This document shows, in pieces, positions 8,334 to 16,493 of a DNA stretch of 64,000 nucleotides; position 1 is the stretch's first letter, and every line of letters starts with the position of its first letter. Source of the DNA: Stenotrophomonas beteli (GTDB lineage: Bacteria; Pseudomonadota; Gammaproteobacteria; Xanthomonadales; Xanthomonadaceae); contig NZ_LLXV01000039.1 in NCBI RefSeq assembly GCF_001431665.1, positions 62,001 through 126,000 on the forward strand. Direction: 5' to 3'. The notes beneath the pieces were generated by a model that saw only the letters and a program-made list of their open reading frames with translations, ran no database searches and was not told where the DNA came from. A program made the position numbers and the translations under genes.

Positions 8334-8380
8334 TCGGGCGCCAGTATATCCGCTGCAGTGCAGCACGGCATAATCCGGCC

Positions 8381-8656
8381 ATGGCCCCGTCCCTCCGCCC
8401 GTGGTTCCTGTACCTGCTCGAATGCCGCGATGGCAGCTACTACGCCGGCATCAGCACCGATGTGGACGCGCGTTTCGCCGCGCACCGGGCCGGGAAAGGG
8501 GCGCGCTACACCCGGGCCCGGCCACCGTTGCGCATCCTGGCCGTGCGCGAGTACCCGGACCGTGCTGCGGCCTCGCGGGCCGAGTGGCAGCTCAAGCAGC
8601 AGCCGCGCGAACGCAAGCTGGCCTGGCTGCAGGAACCGGATTCCGGCGTGCTGTAG
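8381..8656 (+). CDS. GIY-YIG family protein (UPF0213, YhbQ-like)
   Basis: A 91-residue protein consisting of one GIY-YIG nuclease-fold domain. The family signature appears as [15 protein letters not shown] (residues 10-24), where YLL and YAG take the place of GIY and YIG. R32 in [17 protein letters not shown] matches the conserved arginine, and a glutamate lies near the C terminus (EWQLKQ). Small stand-alone members may be DNA structure-specific or repair-linked nucleases, but the cellular role is unknown. It is divergent from the glycine-riboswitch gene. The stop TAG is provided by the GTAG head of a palindromic repeat, so the C terminus may have been changed when the repeat arrived. Confidence 0.85.
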   Translation: MAPSLRPWFLYLLECRDGSYYAGISTDVDARFAAHRAGKGARYTRARPPLRILAVREYPDRAAASRAEWQLKQQPRERKLAWLQEPDSGVL

Positions 8657-8724
8657 CGCCGAGCCCACGCTCGGCTGCTGTTCCTGATGCCCGATACAGA
8701 AGCCGAGCATGGGCTCGGCGCTAC
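8653..8724. repeat. SMAG palindrome pair, inverted (REPIN-like)
   Basis: A GTAG-headed 24-base palindrome at 8653-8676 (stem core GAGCC...GGCT) faces its inverted copy at 8701-8724. The two are about 24 bases apart. This is the dimer form of the SMAG family described in S. maltophilia, probably mobilised by a RAYT transposase encoded elsewhere. The TAG of the left head is the stop codon of the GIY-YIG gene. Confidence 0.85.
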
Positions 8725-8725
8725 A

Positions 8726-8748
8726 GTAGATCCACGCCATGCGTCGAT
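8726..8748 (+). repeat. Second GTAG-headed palindrome subtype, degenerate
   Basis: GTAG followed by ATCCACGCCATGCGTCGAT. It matches the intact copy at 38964-38986 except near 8745, where the stem is broken. In both places it follows a GAGCC-type SMAG directly, so the two subtypes travel or sit together. Confidence 0.65.
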
Positions 8749-8800
8749 GGGCGCTTGCGGCCATGCCATGATCGCCCAGCTCTCAGCGCTGGAGACCCTG

Positions 8801-9232
8801 ATGTCCGCCCTTGCCCTGCTGTTCGCTCTTTCCGCAGCAACGAGCCCTGCCGCCGACCCGGCCACCCTCGCGGCCATCGAAGCCACCTGCCTCGACTACG
8901 ACGACGGCCAGCTGGAGGCCGACCCGCAACGCGTCGCCCGCTCCCTGCATCCGGACCTGGCCAAGCGCGCGGTCCTCGGCGATACACCCGACGAACGCCT
9001 CGGCCTGCGCCGGATGTCGAAGGAAGAACTGGTCTCGTTGACGAAGCAGGGCGCGTTGAAGACCCCGAAGGATCAATGGGATCGCCGCTGCACGGTGCTG
9101 GACGTGACCGGCAACGCGGCCTCGGTGCGGCTGGAAACCCCGTGGTTCGTCGACTACTTCCACATGGGGCGCTTCGAGCAGCGCTGGGTCATCGTCAACG
9201 CGCTGTGGTACCCGAAACCGAAGGCGCCGTAG
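8801..9232 (+). CDS. Exported NTF2-like protein (lumazine-binding-like fold)
   Basis: A 143-residue protein with a short hydrophobic N terminus (MSALALLFALSAATSPAA) that looks like a signal peptide. The rest fits the nuclear transport factor 2-like or Lumazine_bd_2 fold: an opening helix (LAAIEATCLDYDDGQLEAD), HPDLAKRAV, then strands ending WVIVNALWYPKPK. These proteins are often secreted and of unknown function, and some have enzyme activity. The ATG at 8801 follows GGAG; the longer frame would begin inside the upstream repeat. Its TAG stop again belongs to the GTAG head of a repeat. Confidence 0.75.
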   Translation: MSALALLFALSAATSPAADPATLAAIEATCLDYDDGQLEADPQRVARSLHPDLAKRAVLGDTPDERLGLRRMSKEELVSLTKQGALKTPKDQWDRRCTVLDVTGNAASVRLETPWFVDYFHMGRFEQRWVIVNALWYPKPKAP

Positions 9233-9297
9233 AGCCGAGCCCATGCTCGGCTTCTGCAATCCGCGCAAAGTGCAGCCGAGCATGGGCTCGGCTCTAC
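9229..9297. repeat. SMAG palindrome pair, inverted
   Basis: A GTAG-headed palindrome at 9229-9252 faces an inverted copy at 9274-9297, with 21 bases between. Both have the GAGCCGAGCCCATGCTCGG core. The TAG of the left head (9230-9232) is the stop codon of the NTF2-like gene. The pair lies between convergent genes. Confidence 0.88.
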
Positions 9298-9314
9298 AGG
9301 AGCATGCGCGGGCC

Positions 9315-10595
9315 CTAGCGCCTTGGCCGCCGGTCGTCGCGGTCATCACCGAAGATGATGCGCGCGCTGCGCTGGTAGCTCCAGTACGCCACCGCCCAGT
9401 TCAGCAGCACCACGATGCGGTTGCGGAAGCCGATCAGGAAGAACACATGCGCGGCCAGCCAGAACCACCACGCCAGCACGCCGGACAGCTGCAGGCGCCC
9501 CAGGTGCACGATCGCGGCCATGCGGCCGATGGTGGCCAGGTTGCCGTAGTCGGCGTACTTGAACGGCCCGGGCTCTGCCTTGCCGTGCAGGCGTGCGCGG
9601 ATCACCTCGGCCACGTATTTGCCCATCTGCTTGGCAGCGGGTGCCACGCCGGGTACCGGCTTGCCGTTGGCCTGGTTCAGCGCGGCCAGATCGCCGGCCA
9701 CGAACAATTCCGGGTGGTCGGGCAGGGTCAGGTCGGGTTGCACCTGCACGCGTCCGGCGCGGTCCAGCGGCACCTCCAGCGTGCGCGCCAGCGGTGAAGC
9801 GGCCACGCCAGCGGCCCACACCACCGTGCGTGCCGGCACGAACTGATCGCCGAGCTTGAAACCCTGGCTGTCGATGTCGCTCACCGGGGTACCGGTCAGC
9901 ACTTCCACCCCCAGTTTTTCCAGCTGCCGGCGTGCCTTCAGCGAGAGCACTTCGGGGAACGAGGACAACACGCGCGGCCCGGCTTCGACCAGCCGCACCT
10001 TGGCACTGGCCGGGTCGATGTGGCGGAACTCGTTGCGCAGCGTGTGCCGTGCGATCTCGGCCAGGGTGCCGGCCAGTTCGACACCGGTGGGGCCGCCGCC
10101 GACGATGGCGAAACTCAGCCACGCGGCCTTCTTCTCCGGGTCCGGTTCGGCCTCGGCACGCTCGAACGCCAGCAGCAGCTTGCGGCGCAGCGCGATGGCA
10201 TCGTCCAGCGTCTTCAGGCCGGGCGCATCATCGGCCCACTGGTCGTTGCCGAAATAGGCATGGGTGGCGCCGGTGGCCAGCAGCAGGCTGTCGTAGTCCA
10301 GCGTGCTGCCATCGGCCATGCGGATCTGCCGGGCCTGCTTGTCGATGGCCACCACTTCGCCCAGCCGCACTTCCACGTTGCGCTGGTGGCCGAGGATGTG
10401 GCGCAGCGGTGCGGCGATATCCGGCGCGGACAGGCCGGCGGTGGCCACCTGGTACAGCAGCGGCTGGAACAGGTGATGGTTGCGGCGGTCGACCAGGGTG
10501 ATGCGTATGCGCTCGCGGGCCAGCGCACGGGTGGCCCATAGACCGGCAAAACCGCCGCCGACAACGACCAGGTGGGGAACGCGCTCACGACTCAT
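9315..10595 (-). CDS. Type II NADH dehydrogenase (NDH-2), FAD-dependent
   Basis: A 426-residue flavoprotein that passes electrons from NADH to quinone at the inner face of the membrane without pumping protons. The FAD Rossmann motif VVVGGGFAGLWATRAL is at residues 9-24, the NADH-binding motif FAIVGGGPTGVELAGTLAE near 163-181, and the second FAD motif LFVAGDLAALN near 299-309. The C-terminal region carries a hydrophobic hairpin (LAWWFWLAAHVFFLIGF) that fits membrane attachment. The start MSRERVPHL is chosen because GGAG precedes it and the FAD motif follows at normal distance. It is a single gene, and an ndh symbol would be reasonable by function. Confidence 0.92.
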   Translation of the reverse strand: MSRERVPHLVVVGGGFAGLWATRALARERIRITLVDRRNHHLFQPLLYQVATAGLSAPDIAAPLRHILGHQRNVEVRLGEVVAIDKQARQIRMADGSTLDYDSLLLATGATHAYFGNDQWADDAPGLKTLDDAIALRRKLLLAFERAEAEPDPEKKAAWLSFAIVGGGPTGVELAGTLAEIARHTLRNEFRHIDPASAKVRLVEAGPRVLSSFPEVLSLKARRQLEKLGVEVLTGTPVSDIDSQGFKLGDQFVPARTVVWAAGVAASPLARTLEVPLDRAGRVQVQPDLTLPDHPELFVAGDLAALNQANGKPVPGVAPAAKQMGKYVAEVIRARLHGKAEPGPFKYADYGNLATIGRMAAIVHLGRLQLSGVLAWWFWLAAHVFFLIGFRNRIVVLLNWAVAYWSYQRSARIIFGDDRDDRRPRR

Positions 10596-10720
10596 CGACT
10601 CACTCCAGTGGGGGGGCATTGGGGGAAGCGCCTGGCATCTTCGCACGCCGGCCGCCTGTCACGTCAGCGCCCGCATGGATCGGCGATACTCGGGTTCAGG
10701 CAACCGCCCGCGAGGAATCC

Positions 10721-11500
10721 ATGAGCGAACCGGAAAAGCGCATCGCCCTGTTGATCGACGCCGACAATGCGCCGGCCTCGAAGATCGACGAGGTCCTGGC
10801 CGAAGTGGCGCGCTATGGCGTGGCCAACGTGCGTCGTGCCTATGGCAACTGGAAGAGCCCGCGCTTGAAGGGCTGGGAAGCGGTGCTGCACGAGTATGCA
10901 ATCCGCCCGATCCAGCAGTTCGCCTACAGCAAGGGCAAGAATGCTTCGGACATGGCGATGGTGATCGATGCCATGGACCTGCTGTACGCGCGCAACCTGG
11001 ATGGATTTGCCATCGTTTCCAGCGACGCCGATTTCACCCCGATGGTGATGCGGCTGCTGACCGATGGCGTGAAGGTGTATGGCTTCGGCGAGAAGAAAAC
11101 GCCGGAACCGTTCGTCAACGCGTGTTCGAAATTCACCTATCTGGAGGCGCTGGGCCAGACCCACGCCAGTGTCCCGGATGCCGAGCAGGCATCGAGCGAA
11201 CAGGCCTCGAACGAGCCGGTGGCCAACGACGATGCACGCCCGCGCAAAAGCGGTGCGGAGATGCGCAGCGACACGCGGCTGGTCAAGATGCTGCGCCGCG
11301 CGGTGTCCGCGGCCGAGGGCGAGGATGGCTGGTCGCACCTGGGGCCGGTCGGCAGCCAGATCGGCAACCAGGCCTCGTTCGATCCGCGCAATTACGGCTA
11401 CGGCAAACTCAGTGACCTGCTGGCGGCCATTGGCCTGTTCGAGCTGAAGAAGGATGGCAAATCGTCCTACGTGCGCGCGCTGCCGAAGAAGAACCGGTAG
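10721..11500 (+). CDS. NYN-domain (LabA/DUF88) protein with OST-HTH/LOTUS domain
   Basis: A 259-residue protein. The N-terminal NYN domain (PIN-like ribonuclease fold, residues 5-140) shows the acidic metal-site pattern: ALLIDADNAP, DMAMVIDAMDLLY and IVSSDADFTPMV. A Ser/Glu-rich linker (about 150-180) follows. The C-terminal domain (185-258) with DTRLVKMLRRAV, WSHLGPVGSQIG and YGKLSDLLAAIGLFEL is an OST-HTH/LOTUS RNA-binding domain. The combination suggests a single-strand-specific ribonuclease with its own RNA-binding arm; the target is unknown. The ATG follows AGGAAT. The stop TAG lies in the GTAG head of a repeat. Confidence 0.88.
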   Translation: MSEPEKRIALLIDADNAPASKIDEVLAEVARYGVANVRRAYGNWKSPRLKGWEAVLHEYAIRPIQQFAYSKGKNASDMAMVIDAMDLLYARNLDGFAIVSSDADFTPMVMRLLTDGVKVYGFGEKKTPEPFVNACSKFTYLEALGQTHASVPDAEQASSEQASNEPVANDDARPRKSGAEMRSDTRLVKMLRRAVSAAEGEDGWSHLGPVGSQIGNQASFDPRNYGYGKLSDLLAAIGLFELKKDGKSSYVRALPKKNR

Positions 11501-11520
11501 CGCCGGCCGCTGGCCGGCAT
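11497..11520 (+). repeat. SMAG palindrome, single
   Basis: GTAG followed by CGCCGGCCGCTGGCCGGCAT. It is the GCCGGCC subtype also seen at 23437-23500. The TAG (11498-11500) is the stop codon of the NYN gene. Confidence 0.85.
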
Positions 11521-11611
11521 GCTCCAGATGACAGATCCCGCACCCGGCACGCACATCACCAACCGATCAGGCGTATCGTTGCCGCTCGCATTGCCAGCAA
11601 GGAAAACCCGC

Positions 11612-12232
11612 ATGTTGAAGATCTGGGGCCGTCGCAATTCCAGCAACGTCCGCAAGGTGCTGTGGTGTGCCGAGGAGATCGGCCTGCCGTACGAATCCAT
11701 CGAAGTCGGCGGCAGCCATGGCGGCACACAGTCACCCGAGTACGTGGCGATGAACCCGAACGGCCTGGTGCCGGTGATCGAGGATCACGGCCTGCCGCTG
11801 TGGGAGTCGAACACCATCGTGCGCTACCTGAGCGCACGCTATGCGCTGGGCACGTTGTACGCCGAAGACCCGATGGAGCGTGCGCAGGCCGAGAAGTGGA
11901 TGGACTGGAGCACCTCGCGGATGGCGCCGCTGTACTCCGAACTGATCTGGGGCATCATGCGCACCGCCCCGGCCGACCGTGACGAGGCGCGCATCAATGC
12001 CGCGATCGTGCGAGCCGGTGATTACCTGGCGATGGCCGACGCCACCCTGGCCACGCAGCCGTGGTTGTCGGGCGAGAGGTTCGCGATGGGTGACATCCCG
12101 CTCGGCTCGCTGATCTATGCCTGGTTCGAACTGCCGATCCAGCGTCCGGAACTGCCGCACCTGGCCGACTGGTACGCCCGTCTTCGCGAGCGCCCCGCCT
12201 ACCAGCGCGGCGTGATGTCGCCGCTGACGTAA
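11612..12232 (+). CDS. Glutathione S-transferase family protein
   Basis: A 206-residue cytosolic protein with the two-domain GST layout. The thioredoxin-like N-terminal domain begins MLKIWGRRNSSNVRKVLWC, with a Ser-Ser pair where the active residue of beta/theta-type GSTs lies, and includes NPNGLVPVIEDHGLPLWESNTIVRYL, the glutathione gamma-glutamyl contact (E-S). The helical C-terminal domain (about residues 85-205) includes WLSGERFAMGDIPLGSLIY, the N-capping box region. It would conjugate glutathione to electrophiles or act as a peroxidase. The substrate is unknown. ATG is chosen with AAGGAAAA upstream. It is followed by a repeat element and the convergent priA. Confidence 0.9.
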   Translation: MLKIWGRRNSSNVRKVLWCAEEIGLPYESIEVGGSHGGTQSPEYVAMNPNGLVPVIEDHGLPLWESNTIVRYLSARYALGTLYAEDPMERAQAEKWMDWSTSRMAPLYSELIWGIMRTAPADRDEARINAAIVRAGDYLAMADATLATQPWLSGERFAMGDIPLGSLIYAWFELPIQRPELPHLADWYARLRERPAYQRGVMSPLT

Positions 12233-12244
12233 GCGAAAGCGTCC

Positions 12245-12328
12245 GGGGTCAGAGCCCTTTTCTGCGAAAAGGGATCCGACCCCAGGGCATCGGGGTCGGA
12301 TCCCACCCGGCGGGTGGGCTCTGACCCC
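12245..12328. repeat. Composite palindromic repeat (GGGGTC family), two units
   Basis: Unit A (12245-12283) runs from GGGGTCAGAGCCC to GGGATCCGACCCC around the hairpin CCCTTTTCTGCGAAAAGGG. Unit B (12292-12328) runs from GGGGTCGGATCCC to GGGCTCTGACCCC around CCACCCGGCGGGTGG. The outer arms of A and B are perfect complements over 13 bases, as are the inner arms, so the element can fold as two hairpins or as one cruciform with side arms. The right end touches the priA stop codon. A degenerate single unit lies at 20150-20190. Confidence 0.85.
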
Positions 12329-14506
12329 TCAATAAAGATCCGTCGGATCCACATCCAGCGACCAGCGCACCTTGCGCGCTTCCGGCAGCGCGTACAGCTG
12401 CGGCACCAGCTGCGCCAGTACGCCATGCAGCGGTGGCCGCTGCTGCGCCGACAGCAACAGCTGCGTGCGCTGGTAACCGGCACGGCGCGGCATCGGCGCC
12501 GGCATCGGCCCATACGCCTCGACCGTGTCCTGTTCGCCCAGCAGCTGCCGTGCCGCCAGCAGGAAGGCGTTGGCATGCTCGACCTGCTGCGCTTCGGCAC
12601 GCATCAGCGCCAGGTGCGCAAACGGCGGAAATCCCGCGGCCTGGCGCTGGTTCAATTCGGCCTGCGCGAACGGGTGGTAGCCACCGCTGACCAGTGTTTC
12701 CAGCAGCGGGTGCCCGGGATGATGGGTCTGCAGCCAGACCTCGCCCGGGTCGCGCGCGCGGCCGGCGCGCCCGGCGACCTGGATCAGCTGCTGGGCCAGT
12801 TTCTCGCTGGCGCGGAAGTCGGCCGAGAACAGGCCTTCGTCGATGCCCACCACCACCACCAGGGTCAGCTTGGGCAGGTCGTGGCCCTTGGCCAGGATCT
12901 GCGTACCGACCAGGATGCCGGGCTGGTCGCCCAGTTTCGCCAGCTGCTGCTCCAGTGCATCGCGGCGCGACGTGGTGCCGCGGTCGATGCGGACCACCGG
13001 GAAGTCGGCGAAGGCTGCGGTGAGATGTTCTTCCAGGCGCTCGGTGCCGATGCCCTGCGGTTGCAGCGCCAGGCTCCCGCACGCGGGGCATGCCAGCGGC
13101 GCCGGTTGCCGCGCGCCGCAGTGATGGCACTGCAGGCGACGACCGCCGCCATGCACGGTCATCGGCGCATCGCAGCGCTGGCATGGCGCGGTCCAGCCGC
13201 AGTCGTGGCACAGCAGTACCGGCGCGTAGCCGCGGCGGTTCTTGAACACCAGCACCTGCTGTCCGCGCTTGAGGTGTTCGCCGATGCCGGCCAGCACATC
13301 GGCCGAGAGGCCGTCATGCAGTGGCCGCTTGCGTACATCCAGAATGCGCACGCGCGGGGGCCGTGCATCACCGGCGCGCTGCTTCAGGCGCAGGTGGGTG
13401 TAACGCCCGGCATAGGCGTTGTGCAGGGTTTCCAGCGAAGGCGTGGCGCTGCCCAGCAGTACCGGGACGCCCAGCGCCTTGGCCCGCACCAGGGCGAAAT
13501 CGCGCGCGTGGTAGCGGATGCCGTCCTGCTGCTTGTAGCTGCCGTCGTGTTCCTCGTCGACGATCAACAGGCCAGCCTGCGGCAATGGGGTGAACACCGC
13601 CGAGCGCGTACCGACGATCACCCGTGCTTCGCCGCGTGAGGCCGCTGCCCAGACGCGCGCGCGCTCGTTGTCGTTCAGGCCTGAATGCAGCGCATGCACC
13701 GCAATGCCGAGGCGACCACGGAAGCGCGCCAGGGTCTGCGGGGTGAGGCCGATTTCCGGTACCAGCACCAGCGCCTGCTTGCCTTGCGCCAGGCAGTGGA
13801 TGATCGCCTGCAGGTAGACCTCGGTCTTGCCACTGCCGGTCACGCCGTCCAGCAGGAACGGCTGGAAACCTTCGGCGGCGTTGATCGATGCCACCGCTTC
13901 GGCCTGGTCCGGGTTGAGTGTGGGGCCGGGCAGCGGTTGCGCATGCTGCGGTGCCACGCTGAGGGCGACGCGCTCGGCCAGTTCGCGCTTGGCCAGGCTG
14001 CGCGCGGCGGTGCGCCAGTCCTGCATGCGTTCGCCCAGCACGTCCTCATCGACGATAGCCTCGGCCAGCAGCTCGGCCAATTGCCGGGGGCGGCTGCCGG
14101 CGCGCAGCGTGTCGCGCTGTGCGCGGCCCGCAGCGGTCAGCTGCCAGCCCCAGTGATGGGTGTCGGGCAGCGGTTCGCCATGACGCAGCGGACCGGGCAG
14201 GGCGGTATTCACCACTTCGCCCAGCGGCGCATGGGTATAGCGTGCCAGCCACTGCAGGCTCTGCCACAGCTCGCCCTGCAGCAGCGGCTGAGCGTCGCAC
14301 CAGGCCAGCGCCTGGCGCAGGCCCTGGCCGTCGTCGCTGTGGCTGTGCCCGGCGACCACACCGACCAGTTCACGGTTGCCGAACGGCACCTTCAGGCGGC
14401 AACCGACGGCCACCTCCGGATCACCTCCCTGTGGAGACAGGTAGTCGAACAGGCGGGGCAGCGGGACGGGCAGGGCGACCTGCAGAGTCGGAATGGGGGC
14501 AAACAT
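12329..14506 (-). CDS. priA: Primosomal protein N', replication restart helicase PriA
   Basis: A 725-residue superfamily 2 helicase, the expected length. PriA recognises stalled forks and recombination intermediates and reloads the replisome. The N-terminal 3'-DNA-binding domain covers about residues 1-100. Walker A is LDGVTGSGKTEVYLQ near 220-234, Walker B is LLIVDEEHDGSYKQQDG near 315. Eight zinc-binding cysteines occur in CHDCGWTAPCQRCDAP and CHHCGARQP...CPACG (about 430-475), and late helicase motifs include VGTQILAKGHD and QVAGRAGRA. Two further in-frame starts upstream add up to nine residues; MFAPIPTLQVALPVPLP matches the family start best. Paired DnaA boxes lie in the region before it (14621-14643). 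Confidence 0.95.
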   Translation of the reverse strand: MFAPIPTLQVALPVPLPRLFDYLSPQGGDPEVAVGCRLKVPFGNRELVGVVAGHSHSDDGQGLRQALAWCDAQPLLQGELWQSLQWLARYTHAPLGEVVNTALPGPLRHGEPLPDTHHWGWQLTAAGRAQRDTLRAGSRPRQLAELLAEAIVDEDVLGERMQDWRTAARSLAKRELAERVALSVAPQHAQPLPGPTLNPDQAEAVASINAAEGFQPFLLDGVTGSGKTEVYLQAIIHCLAQGKQALVLVPEIGLTPQTLARFRGRLGIAVHALHSGLNDNERARVWAAASRGEARVIVGTRSAVFTPLPQAGLLIVDEEHDGSYKQQDGIRYHARDFALVRAKALGVPVLLGSATPSLETLHNAYAGRYTHLRLKQRAGDARPPRVRILDVRKRPLHDGLSADVLAGIGEHLKRGQQVLVFKNRRGYAPVLLCHDCGWTAPCQRCDAPMTVHGGGRRLQCHHCGARQPAPLACPACGSLALQPQGIGTERLEEHLTAAFADFPVVRIDRGTTSRRDALEQQLAKLGDQPGILVGTQILAKGHDLPKLTLVVVVGIDEGLFSADFRASEKLAQQLIQVAGRAGRARDPGEVWLQTHHPGHPLLETLVSGGYHPFAQAELNQRQAAGFPPFAHLALMRAEAQQVEHANAFLLAARQLLGEQDTVEAYGPMPAPMPRRAGYQRTQLLLSAQQRPPLHGVLAQLVPQLYALPEARKVRWSLDVDPTDLY

Positions 14507-14620
14507 CGGGCCAGTGTAACGGGCCATGCGCACACGGATGGCAGGCGCCGGAGGCGGTCGAGCGCGGCCCGGGCAATCATAAATGTCACCTAAATATCGG
14601 TGTCCATTGGAGATTCAGTC

Positions 14621-14643
14621 TTATCCACACGTTCTGTGGATAA
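14621..14643. promoter_or_regulatory. Inverted pair of perfect DnaA boxes near priA
   Basis: TTATCCACA (14621-14629) and TGTGGATAA (14635-14643) are two exact DnaA boxes facing each other across five bases. About 60 bases further is an AT-rich block: positions 14701-14760 contain 21 G or C in 60. The 414-base gap 14507-14920 between the divergent priA and the next gene holds no gene that I can see. The site could control priA, titrate DnaA, or be origin-like. Confidence 0.7.
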
Positions 14644-14920
14644 CGTTGTGCGTTACCGGTCGACGGGCGCGTGCGAGGCCGATGGCGACAGCCTTGCCCT
14701 TGGGTTGGTCAAAAAATCGCCACACATTAAAAGGTATTTAAATCAGTAAGTTAGGTGTGAAACATTGCTGAAACAGAGTGAATTCAGCTGTAGACCCCAG
14801 TTTTCCGCGCGGGGGGCGTGGTGCTGTGCACAACCTGCAGCACGAAGCAGCTGTTGGCGCAAGTCCTGCCGGGCGCCAATGGGCTGCCGCTATCATGCCG
14901 GCAGACCTTTGGAGTGACCG

Positions 14921-15925
14921 ATGACGGCTGTGCCTGCCCCTGTTTCCTCGACCGCGGCCGGCGCGCTGGCGGCGTTCCTGCGCGGCGTCGAGCGCCGTGC
15001 CCTGGTGGTGGCCGAGCTGCAGTGCGGCGATGCCGCCCGAGCCGAGCAGACCCTGGTGGCAGTGATGCGTGCCTTCGCCGCCGTGGCCAGTGATCTGCCG
15101 ATGGCGCAATGGCCGACCCGCTTCTGGACCCTGCTGGGCCAGCGCCAAGCCCTGCGTGAGCCGGTGGGCGGGCAGTGGCTGCCGCCGTTGGCAGCGCTGG
15201 GCGAGATGGCGCCCCTGCCGCGACTGGCCCTGTTGTTGCGGGTGGGCGGCAGCCTGGACGAGGGCATTGCCATGCGCGTACTCGACCAGGACCAGGCGGG
15301 TTACCAGCATCTGCTGGCCGATGCCTGCCCGCGTGATGCGCACGGCCAGCCCGATGCCTCGGCCTGGCGCCAGCTGGCCGAACAGGTACAGGGGCGGATC
15401 CGGGATCTGCCGGCCAAGCGCCTGCAGCAGCTGCAGCAGCCGGCGGCACCGGTGGCCAGCACTGAAGCCGCCACGACCAGTTGGCGCGCACCGCAGCGTG
15501 ATGAACGTGCGCCCGCCCAGGGCAAGCGGCGGCGTCCCACTGCCAAGCCGCGCTGGCGCGGCCCGCTGATCCTGCTGGTGACCGTGGCCGTGCTGCTGGT
15601 TGCCGCCCTCGGCTGGCGCCACTGGCAGGGCCGTTCGTCCGGCAGTGATGCGGCGTTGCCGGAAGGGGTGGTCGCTGAGGCCGGTCCGGTCACGGTGGAA
15701 GCGCTGCCGCCGAGCACCGTCAATGCCCCGCCGGCGGCGAGCCCGGCCCAGGCCGCGGACGACGCGACGATGCTGGGCGACCGCGACTACCCGCTGGTCG
15801 CCGACGCCGATCTGTATGCGTGGACGGCTGCCGGCGGACCGTTGCCGGTGGACGAATCGCAATCCAAGCCGAGCCGGCCGGAGCCGGCCAGCACCACGCT
15901 GGAAACCACCGCCGCCGATGAATAA
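14921..15925 (+). CDS. Single-pass membrane protein of unknown function
   Basis: A 334-residue protein that I do not recognise by family. Residues 1-165 form a helical cytoplasmic domain with many Leu, Ala and Gln. A basic stretch (GKRRRPTAKPRWR, about 200-212) precedes one membrane helix (LILLVTVAVLLVAALGW, about 215-231). The C-terminal 100 residues are Pro/Ala/Glu-rich and would be periplasmic. The ATG follows GGAGTGACC. Its last codons overlap the start of the DUF3106 gene by 8 bases, so the two are co-translated. The layout resembles membrane anti-sigma or regulator proteins, but no zinc motif is present and that role is not supported. Confidence 0.75.
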   Translation: MTAVPAPVSSTAAGALAAFLRGVERRALVVAELQCGDAARAEQTLVAVMRAFAAVASDLPMAQWPTRFWTLLGQRQALREPVGGQWLPPLAALGEMAPLPRLALLLRVGGSLDEGIAMRVLDQDQAGYQHLLADACPRDAHGQPDASAWRQLAEQVQGRIRDLPAKRLQQLQQPAAPVASTEAATTSWRAPQRDERAPAQGKRRRPTAKPRWRGPLILLVTVAVLLVAALGWRHWQGRSSGSDAALPEGVVAEAGPVTVEALPPSTVNAPPAASPAQAADDATMLGDRDYPLVADADLYAWTAAGGPLPVDESQSKPSRPEPASTTLETTAADE

Positions 15926-16493
15926 GCCCGTGTTCGCCAGCCTGCTGCTGGCCCTGCCGTTGTCGCTCTCGGCCGCTCCACAGAGCGTGAACGTGCCGCT
16001 GCCGGCACCGTCGCCGGCCGCCCCGGTTGCGACGCCGCCATCGGCCGCTGCGCCATCAGCCTTTGCCCAGCTCGATGCGCAGCAGCAGCGCCAGCGTCGC
16101 GCCGACTATGCGGCCTGGCGTGCATTGCCGGAAGGCGAGCGCGAGCGCATCCGCCAGGCGGCTGCGCGTTTCAATGCGCTGCCGGCCGACCAGCAGCAGC
16201 GTCTGCGCCAACAGTTCCAGGCACAGGACCAGGCCTTCCGCGACGGCTGGCGGCTCGGCCCGCAACTGGGTCTGGAGTTTCCCAAGCTGCACGGGCTGTT
16301 CGGGTTCGTGCCGCCGGAGCAGCGGGAGACCGCACTGGCCGTGCTGCGCCAGCTCAGCCCGGCGCAGCTGGCGCAGCTGACCCTGGTCGCGCAGCGCACG
16401 CCACCCCAGGAACGCGACGCAGTGCGCAGCGCCTTCCTCGCGGTGCCCGCCGCCGAGCGTGACACCTGGCTCAAGCGCCAGGCCGGCCAGTAA
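15918..16493 (+). CDS. Exported DUF3106 protein
   Basis: A 191-residue exported protein. Residues 1-19 (MNKPVFASLLLALPLSLSA) form a signal peptide, followed by a Pro/Ala-rich linker to about residue 50. The rest is charged and helical, with the repeated pattern typical of DUF3106: WRALPEGERERIRQAAARFN, LPADQQQRLRQQFQAQD, LSPAQLAQLTLVAQRTPPQE and VPAAERDTWLK. The function of the family is unknown. The ATG overlaps the end of the previous gene by 8 bases (ATGAATAA), giving translational coupling and deciding the start. The TAA stop is immediately followed by, and partly inside, a long palindromic repeat. Confidence 0.8.
   Translation: MNKPVFASLLLALPLSLSAAPQSVNVPLPAPSPAAPVATPPSAAAPSAFAQLDAQQQRQRRADYAAWRALPEGERERIRQAAARFNALPADQQQRLRQQFQAQDQAFRDGWRLGPQLGLEFPKLHGLFGFVPPEQRETALAVLRQLSPAQLAQLTLVAQRTPPQERDAVRSAFLAVPAAERDTWLKRQAGQ

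Noticed and set aside
8653..9297. CRISPR-like repeat array
   Set aside because: The repeated units are inverted palindromes with irregular spacing next to gene ends, matching SMAG/REPIN elements rather than direct repeats with spacers. No cas genes occur.
14621..14760. Chromosomal origin of replication
   Set aside because: Only two DnaA boxes are present, and neither dnaA, dnaN nor gidA is near. The chromosome origin in this family is normally at dnaA.
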